From: Gammaproteobacteria bacterium
GTDB lineage: Bacteria > Pseudomonadota > Gammaproteobacteria > Pseudomonadales > Pseudomonadaceae
Length of the DNA: 10,872 bases
Assembly: GCA_012735335.1 (NCBI GenBank)
Contig: JAAYHO010000065.1
Location: 1-10,872 of the forward strand
Direction: 5' to 3'
Below, piece by piece: positions 7,816 through 10,872 of the stretch (within the stretch, counting starts at the first letter, position 1; every line of letters begins with the position of its first letter). The notes under the pieces are model-generated. The model had not been told where the DNA came from. It worked only from the letters and a program-made list of their open reading frames with translations, and made no database searches. The position numbers were made by a program, and so were the translations under genes.

Positions 7816-7826
7816 TCTAATTTAGA
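7816..7826. promoter_or_regulatory. 11-base palindrome in the AT-rich region upstream of DUF2892-osmC-like pair
   Basis: TCTAATTTAGA is a perfect palindrome around a central base, about 70 bases upstream of the DUF2892 start. It lies in the only clearly AT-rich stretch in this part of the window (about 7795-7853), the expected place for the promoter of the minus-strand pair. I cannot assign clear -35 and -10 boxes. An operator role is possible but unproven for so short a palindrome. Confidence 0.25.
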
Positions 7827-7853
7827 TAAACTTAACATACAAGGTAAACAGAT

Positions 7854-7885
7854 CCCGCCGCCCGAAGCACTCGCCGGGCGGTGGG
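7854..7885 (-). terminator. Stem-loop terminator candidate after the DUF4124 gene
   Basis: Arms 7854-7864 and 7875-7885 form an 11-base GC-rich stem with one G-T pair and a 10-base loop, about 30 bases after the DUF4124 stop codon. On the minus strand the stem is followed by ATCTGTTTACC, only modestly T-rich, so it is a weak intrinsic terminator or a transcript-stabilising hairpin for the pyrE-DUF4124 unit. Confidence 0.5.
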
Positions 7886-7915
7886 TATTCTGAAAAAGGG
7901 GGAAGCCGGGCTGAA

Positions 7916-8512
7916 TCAGTCTACCAGCAGTTGCGCCAGGCGCTCCCGGCGGGCAGCGAAGGTCTGGTTGACCCGTTCGATCTCCTGCTGATGGCGGGCA
8001 ATCTGCCGTTCCAGGCGCTGCTGTTCGGCTTCAATCGCCTGCAGGCGCTGCAGTAGTTGCTGGTCGACTTCGCGACCGGCCCGCTCCTGGCTGGCGGCGC
8101 GACTCTGCACTTCGTCGCGCTGGCTCTGCAGGGTCAGCAGCCCGGCCTCGGCCGAGGCAATCAGGCTCCCGATCTGCTGTATCTGGCGGGCCTGGGCACG
8201 GTTCAGGTCATCCACACTGGAATACAGCCGCAGCAGGGTTTCATCAGCGCTGCGCTGACGCTGCTGTTCCTGCTCGGCGACGCGCTGGGCCTGGCGTTCC
8301 TCCGGGCTGGGCGCGGCGGGGACGACCTGTTTGACCCGGCCGTCCCTGTCCAGCACCTCATAGCCCCGGCTGACATATTGTGGCGGCACACTGCGATCCA
8401 GCACTGTTACGCCCTTGTCATTGACATAGCGATACAGCTCGGCCGCATCAGCGATGGTCACTGCACCGCCAAGCAAGAGCGCTATTGCCGGATACCAGAT
8501 CCTCTTCTGCAT
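7916..8512 (-). CDS. Exported DUF4124 domain protein with long coiled coil
   Basis: The 198-residue protein starts with a signal peptide (basic MQKR, hydrophobic core, likely cleavage after ADA at residue 23), so it is probably periplasmic or membrane-associated. The first mature segment, ELYRYVNDKGVTVLDRSVPP (25-44), is the DUF4124 domain: a short beta-rich module, often followed by variable regions. From about residue 70 to the end it is strongly helical and rich in Gln, Glu and Arg with heptad-like leucines, consistent with a long coiled coil (about 95-195). Function is unknown. The ATG at 8512 has only a weak upstream purine stretch. It follows pyrE by 42 bases on the same strand with no terminator visible between, so it is probably cotranscribed. 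The stem-loop at 7854-7885 may end the transcript. Confidence 0.85.
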   Translation of the reverse strand: MQKRIWYPAIALLLGGAVTIADAAELYRYVNDKGVTVLDRSVPPQYVSRGYEVLDRDGRVKQVVPAAPSPEERQAQRVAEQEQQRQRSADETLLRLYSSVDDLNRAQARQIQQIGSLIASAEAGLLTLQSQRDEVQSRAASQERAGREVDQQLLQRLQAIEAEQQRLERQIARHQQEIERVNQTFAARRERLAQLLVD

Positions 8513-8554
8513 AACGGGACCACCCTGTCCTGACTGATTGAATTACGGCCTCAC

Positions 8555-9199
8555 TCAGACGCCATATTGATCACGATAGGCCTGCACCGCAGGCAGATAT
8601 TTACGCAACTGTTCATCATCCTCCAGGAAGGCCAGAATCTGGGTCAGCGAGATGATGCTGATCACCGGCACCCCGAAATCCCGCTCGACCTCCTGGATCG
8701 CCGACAACTCACCCTGGCCGCGTTCCTGCCGGTCCATGGCCACCAGCACCGCCGCCGGCTCGGCACCCGCCGCCTTGATGATCTGCATGACCTCGCGGAT
8801 CGCGGTGCCAGCGGTGATCACATCATCGATGATAGCCACCCGGCCCTGCAGCGGTGCACCGACCAGTGAGCCGCCTTCGCCATGGTCCTTGGCTTCCTTG
8901 CGATTGAAGCAGTATGGCAGATCGACATCAAAGCTGTCAGCAAGTGAAACCGCCGTCGCCGCTGCCAATGGAATACCCTTATAGGCAGGCCCGAAAATCA
9001 AATCAACATCCTTCGGTCCGCTGTGAATCAGTGCCTGGGCATAATAGCGGCCCAGCCGCGCCAGACTGCTGCCGGTATTGAACAGACCGGCATTGAAGAA
9101 ATAGGGACTGATCCGCCCCGACTTGAGGGTAAATTCGCCAAAGCGCAGTACATTTCGATCCAGCGCAAAACGAATGAATTCCCACTGATATTCGTGCAT
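8555..9199 (-). CDS. pyrE: Orotate phosphoribosyltransferase
   Basis: Joins orotate to PRPP to make orotidine 5'-phosphate, the fifth step of pyrimidine synthesis. The protein has 214 residues, normal for gammaproteobacterial PyrE. It shows the N-terminal [17 protein letters not shown] block (20-36) that binds substrate, the flexible catalytic loop [12 protein letters not shown] (99-110) with its lysines, and the PRPP-binding motif [13 protein letters not shown] (121-133). The start is the ATG at 9199, preceded by GAGGGT. It is divergent from crc, with 73 bases between the two start codons, a neighbour pair conserved in pseudomonads. No attenuator-like T-run hairpin is seen in its short upstream region. 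Confidence 0.97.
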   Translation of the reverse strand: MHEYQWEFIRFALDRNVLRFGEFTLKSGRISPYFFNAGLFNTGSSLARLGRYYAQALIHSGPKDVDLIFGPAYKGIPLAAATAVSLADSFDVDLPYCFNRKEAKDHGEGGSLVGAPLQGRVAIIDDVITAGTAIREVMQIIKAAGAEPAAVLVAMDRQERGQGELSAIQEVERDFGVPVISIISLTQILAFLEDDEQLRKYLPAVQAYRDQYGV

Positions 9200-9272
9200 C
9201 TATACCCTCGCGATTTAACAAATCTATTTCTGGCTCAGGTATCATACACGCACGATTTTGGGGGAGCCATGT

Positions 9273-10052
9273 ATGCGAATCATCAGTCTGAATGTCAACG
9301 GTGTAGAGGCCGCGGCTGCCCGGGGTCTTTTTGACTGGCTGCGCACGCAGGATGCGGATGTCATCTGCCTTCAGGATATCCGCGTGACCGCCCCCGAACT
9401 GGAGCAGGATCCCTACTGGCTGGACGGTTACTGGCAGTACTGCTTCGAGGCGGAAGTACCCAGCCAGGGCGGCGTTGCCATCTATACCAGGACCGCGCCC
9501 AAAGCCATCATCATGGGTCTGGGCTTCGAGCTGGCCGACCGTTACGGGCGCTATATCCAGGCGGATTTCGACAAGGTCAGTATCGGCTGCCTGCTGCTGC
9601 CCTCCGGGCGCGATGGCGACACCAGTCTGAACCAGAAATTCAAGTTCATGAATGACTTCACCACCTACCTGCAGAAGCAGCGGCGCAAGCGTCGCGAGTT
9701 CATCTACTGTGGCTCCCTGCACACCGCCCACCTGAAGCTGGACGTGAAGAACTGGCGCGACTGCCAGCACCAGCCCGGCTTCATGGCACCGGAGCGGGCC
9801 TGGATGGACGAGATCTTCGGCAACCTGGGCTACGTCGATGCCCTGCGCGAGGTCACCCGCGAAGCCGATCTGTACAGCTGGTGGCCGGACAGCGAGCAGG
9901 CCCAGGACCTGAACCTGGGGTTGCGCTACGACTATCAGATCCTCACCCCCGGCCTGCGCCGCTTCGTCAAGCACGCCAGCATCCCGCGCAAGGTACGCTA
10001 TTCCGAGCATGCACCAGTCATCATCGACTACGAGTGGACCCTGAGCATCTGA
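9273..10052 (+). CDS. crc: Catabolite repression control protein Crc
   Basis: Crc is the pseudomonad regulator that, with Hfq, blocks translation of mRNAs for less-favoured carbon sources. The 259-residue product has the exonuclease III (EEP) fold, but the sequence argues for Crc and not a nuclease. The usual Glu of the CLQE motif is Asp35 (CLQD), the catalytic G-D-x-N is replaced by GSLH (Ser148, His150), and the final S-D-H is SEH (245-246). Long blocks such as ADRYGRYIQADFDKVSIG, SLNQKFKFMNDF and KQRRKRREFIYCGSL follow the Crc pattern I remember, and the length equals P. aeruginosa Crc. The ATG at 9273 is chosen over a TTG at 9258 because it gives the canonical MRIISLNVNG start and follows GGGGGAG by about 6 bases. 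A -10-like TATCAT lies at 9240-9245. Confidence 0.95.
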   Translation: MRIISLNVNGVEAAAARGLFDWLRTQDADVICLQDIRVTAPELEQDPYWLDGYWQYCFEAEVPSQGGVAIYTRTAPKAIIMGLGFELADRYGRYIQADFDKVSIGCLLLPSGRDGDTSLNQKFKFMNDFTTYLQKQRRKRREFIYCGSLHTAHLKLDVKNWRDCQHQPGFMAPERAWMDEIFGNLGYVDALREVTREADLYSWWPDSEQAQDLNLGLRYDYQILTPGLRRFVKHASIPRKVRYSEHAPVIIDYEWTLSI

Positions 10053-10062
10053 TCCCCGCCCC

Positions 10063-10084
10063 GGCAGCAGTTCCCCCTGCTGCC
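10063..10084 (+). terminator. Hairpin just after crc, weak terminator candidate
   Basis: Perfect 8-base arms GGCAGCAG (10063-10070) and CTGCTGCC (10077-10084) with a 6-base loop begin 11 bases after the crc stop. The following sequence has no T tract until GATTTGACTTT, so intrinsic termination would be weak; it may instead protect the crc mRNA 3' end. Confidence 0.45.
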
Positions 10085-10096
10085 TGCTCCAGCCGA

Positions 10097-10128
10097 TTTG
10101 ACTTTGGTCAATTATTGACCAGATCAAA
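10097..10128. promoter_or_regulatory. Nested palindromic operator candidate upstream of the P450 gene
   Basis: TGGTCAATTATTGACCA (10105-10121) is a perfect 17-base palindrome around one central base. It is nested in a wider dyad: TTTGA at 10097-10101 and TCAAA at 10124-10128 share nearly the same centre. Such sites are typical of dimeric regulators such as TetR or GntR types. It contains two TTGAC elements (10098 and 10115) that could serve as -35 boxes, with TAAACT at 10135-10140 the nearest -10-like sequence, though spacing is not ideal. Site seen directly; regulator unknown. Confidence 0.5.
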
Positions 10129-10173
10129 TTGAGCTAAACTGAACAGCATCTGAAATCAATCCTTTCTGATCCA

Positions 10174-10218
10174 GGAAGCACTGCATAACGTTGGCGAAAC
10201 AGCCCATGCAGTGTTTCC
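10174..10218 (+). promoter_or_regulatory. Long stem-loop in the presumed P450 leader
   Basis: Arms 10174-10186 (GGAAGCACTGCAT) and 10206-10218 (ATGCAGTGTTTCC) form a 13-base stem with one G-U pair and a 19-base loop. It lies about 50 bases before the P450 start codon and downstream of the candidate operator, so it would be part of the 5' leader. It could be a regulatory RNA structure, a processed small RNA or a protein site. There is no T tract after it, so it is not a standard terminator. The rest of the gap (10219-10270) shows only a GC-rich mini-palindrome at 10242-10252. Confidence 0.4.
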
Positions 10219-10270
10219 CTAACCTGATGTGCTGCCTACCCCGGGCGGCCCGCTGTTCTGGAAACGTCCC

Positions 10271-10872
10271 ATGTCTGAATCCCCGATAGCGGATTGGGAT
10301 CCCCGATCCGCCGATGTATTGAACGACCAACGCAGTGCCTATGACCGGATGCGCGAGCGCTGTCCGGTCGCCTGGAGCGACTACTCCTACTGGAGCGTGT
10401 TCCGCCACGCCGATGTCAGCCGCATCCTGCATGACCATCAGAGCTTCAGCAGCCAGGCCTCGCGCCACATATCCGTGCCCAATGGCATGGACCCGCCGGA
10501 GCACACCGCCTACCGTGCGATCATCGAGAAGTACTTCAGCCCCGAGCGCATGGCGGCATTCGAGCCAATCTGTCAGGAGATCGCCGAAGACCTGGCGCCG
10601 AGTGCGCTGACCGGTGAGCAAACCGAGCTGATGGCGACCTTTGCCCAGCCCTTTGCCCTGCGCATCCAGTGCGCCTTCATGGGCTGGCCGCTGGACCTGC
10701 AGGAGCCGCTGCTGAGCTGGATCACCCGCAACAATCAGGCAACCCTGCAGCGGGATCGCCCGGCTCTCGCGGCACTGGCCGCCGAGTTCGAGGAGCTGAT
10801 TGCCGGGTTGCTGGCCGAGCGCCGGGAGACCAGCGAGCCACTGGATGATCTGACCAGCGCGCTGATGCAGGA
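10271..10872 (+). CDS. Cytochrome P450 (N-terminal part, runs off window)
   Basis: The frame opens at the ATG at 10271 and is unbroken for 200 codons to the window edge, about half a bacterial P450. The order of features fits the family: the N-terminal segment ending in CPV (31-33), WSVFRHADVSRILHDH (41-56), FSS, and the block GMDPPEHTAYR (72-82), whose His78 and Arg82 correspond to the C-helix residues that contact a heme propionate. YFSPERM follows. The I-helix and heme-ligand cysteine lie outside the window, so catalytic completeness and subfamily cannot be judged, and the substrate is unknown. There is no membrane anchor, as expected for soluble bacterial P450s, which need ferredoxin or a similar partner. 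The ribosome binding site is weak (GGAAA about 9 bases upstream). Confidence 0.88.
   Translation, partial: MSESPIADWDPRSADVLNDQRSAYDRMRERCPVAWSDYSYWSVFRHADVSRILHDHQSFSSQASRHISVPNGMDPPEHTAYRAIIEKYFSPERMAAFEPICQEIAEDLAPSALTGEQTELMATFAQPFALRIQCAFMGWPLDLQEPLLSWITRNNQATLQRDRPALAALAAEFEELIAGLLAERRETSEPLDDLTSALMQ

Noticed and set aside
9003..10127. 374-codon minus-strand frame opposite crc
   Set aside because: crc is unmistakable on the other strand; the antisense product shows no domain and would read across the pyrE-crc promoter region.
10124..10621. 165-codon minus-strand frame opposite the P450 start
   Set aside because: The plus-strand frame has P450 motifs and stays open to the window end; the antisense product is unrecognisable.

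Overview
The window is a chromosomal segment of a GC-rich gammaproteobacterium, almost certainly of the Pseudomonadaceae (Pseudomonas or the related Halopseudomonas). The basis is gene content and order: rpmG-rpmB, radC, coaBC (dfp), dut, algC, argB, then pyrE next to and divergent from crc. This is the arrangement I remember from P. aeruginosa around PA5315-PA5332, with a shorter insert between argB and pyrE. A true Crc protein and a Pseudomonas-type REP hairpin support this. The genus is an inference; no 16S or species marker is present.

Layout. Positions 1-1241 are on the minus strand: radC, then rpmB and rpmG (ribosomal proteins L28 and L33; rpmG is cut by the window edge). A divergent promoter region (1242-1406) separates them from a tight plus-strand run, coaBC - dut - algC - argB - hotdog thioesterase (1407-7007), with gaps of 10 to 33 bases. 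This reads as one transcription unit for coenzyme A synthesis, dUTP removal, sugar-phosphate mutase activity for exopolysaccharide/LPS, and arginine synthesis. A REP-like hairpin (7013-7082) lies where this run meets a minus-strand block: DUF2892 membrane protein - OsmC-like protein (7107-7746) and, further along, pyrE - DUF4124 coiled-coil exported protein (7916-9199). pyrE is divergent from crc (9273-10052). After crc comes a 218-base intergenic region rich in dyad symmetry, then the first 200 codons of a cytochrome P450 that runs off the right edge.

The genes are mostly conserved housekeeping genes. I see no defence system, mobile element, CRISPR array, tRNA or rRNA gene. The observations most worth a second look are: (i) algC is a long form whose membrane-anchored, sensor-like N-terminus is fused to the mutase, with a well-placed in-frame GTG and Shine-Dalgarno that could also yield the classical soluble mutase; (ii) a nested palindrome (operator candidate) and a long leader hairpin upstream of the P450; and (iii) two mutually exclusive hairpins in the rpmB leader, one of which overlaps the ribosome binding site.
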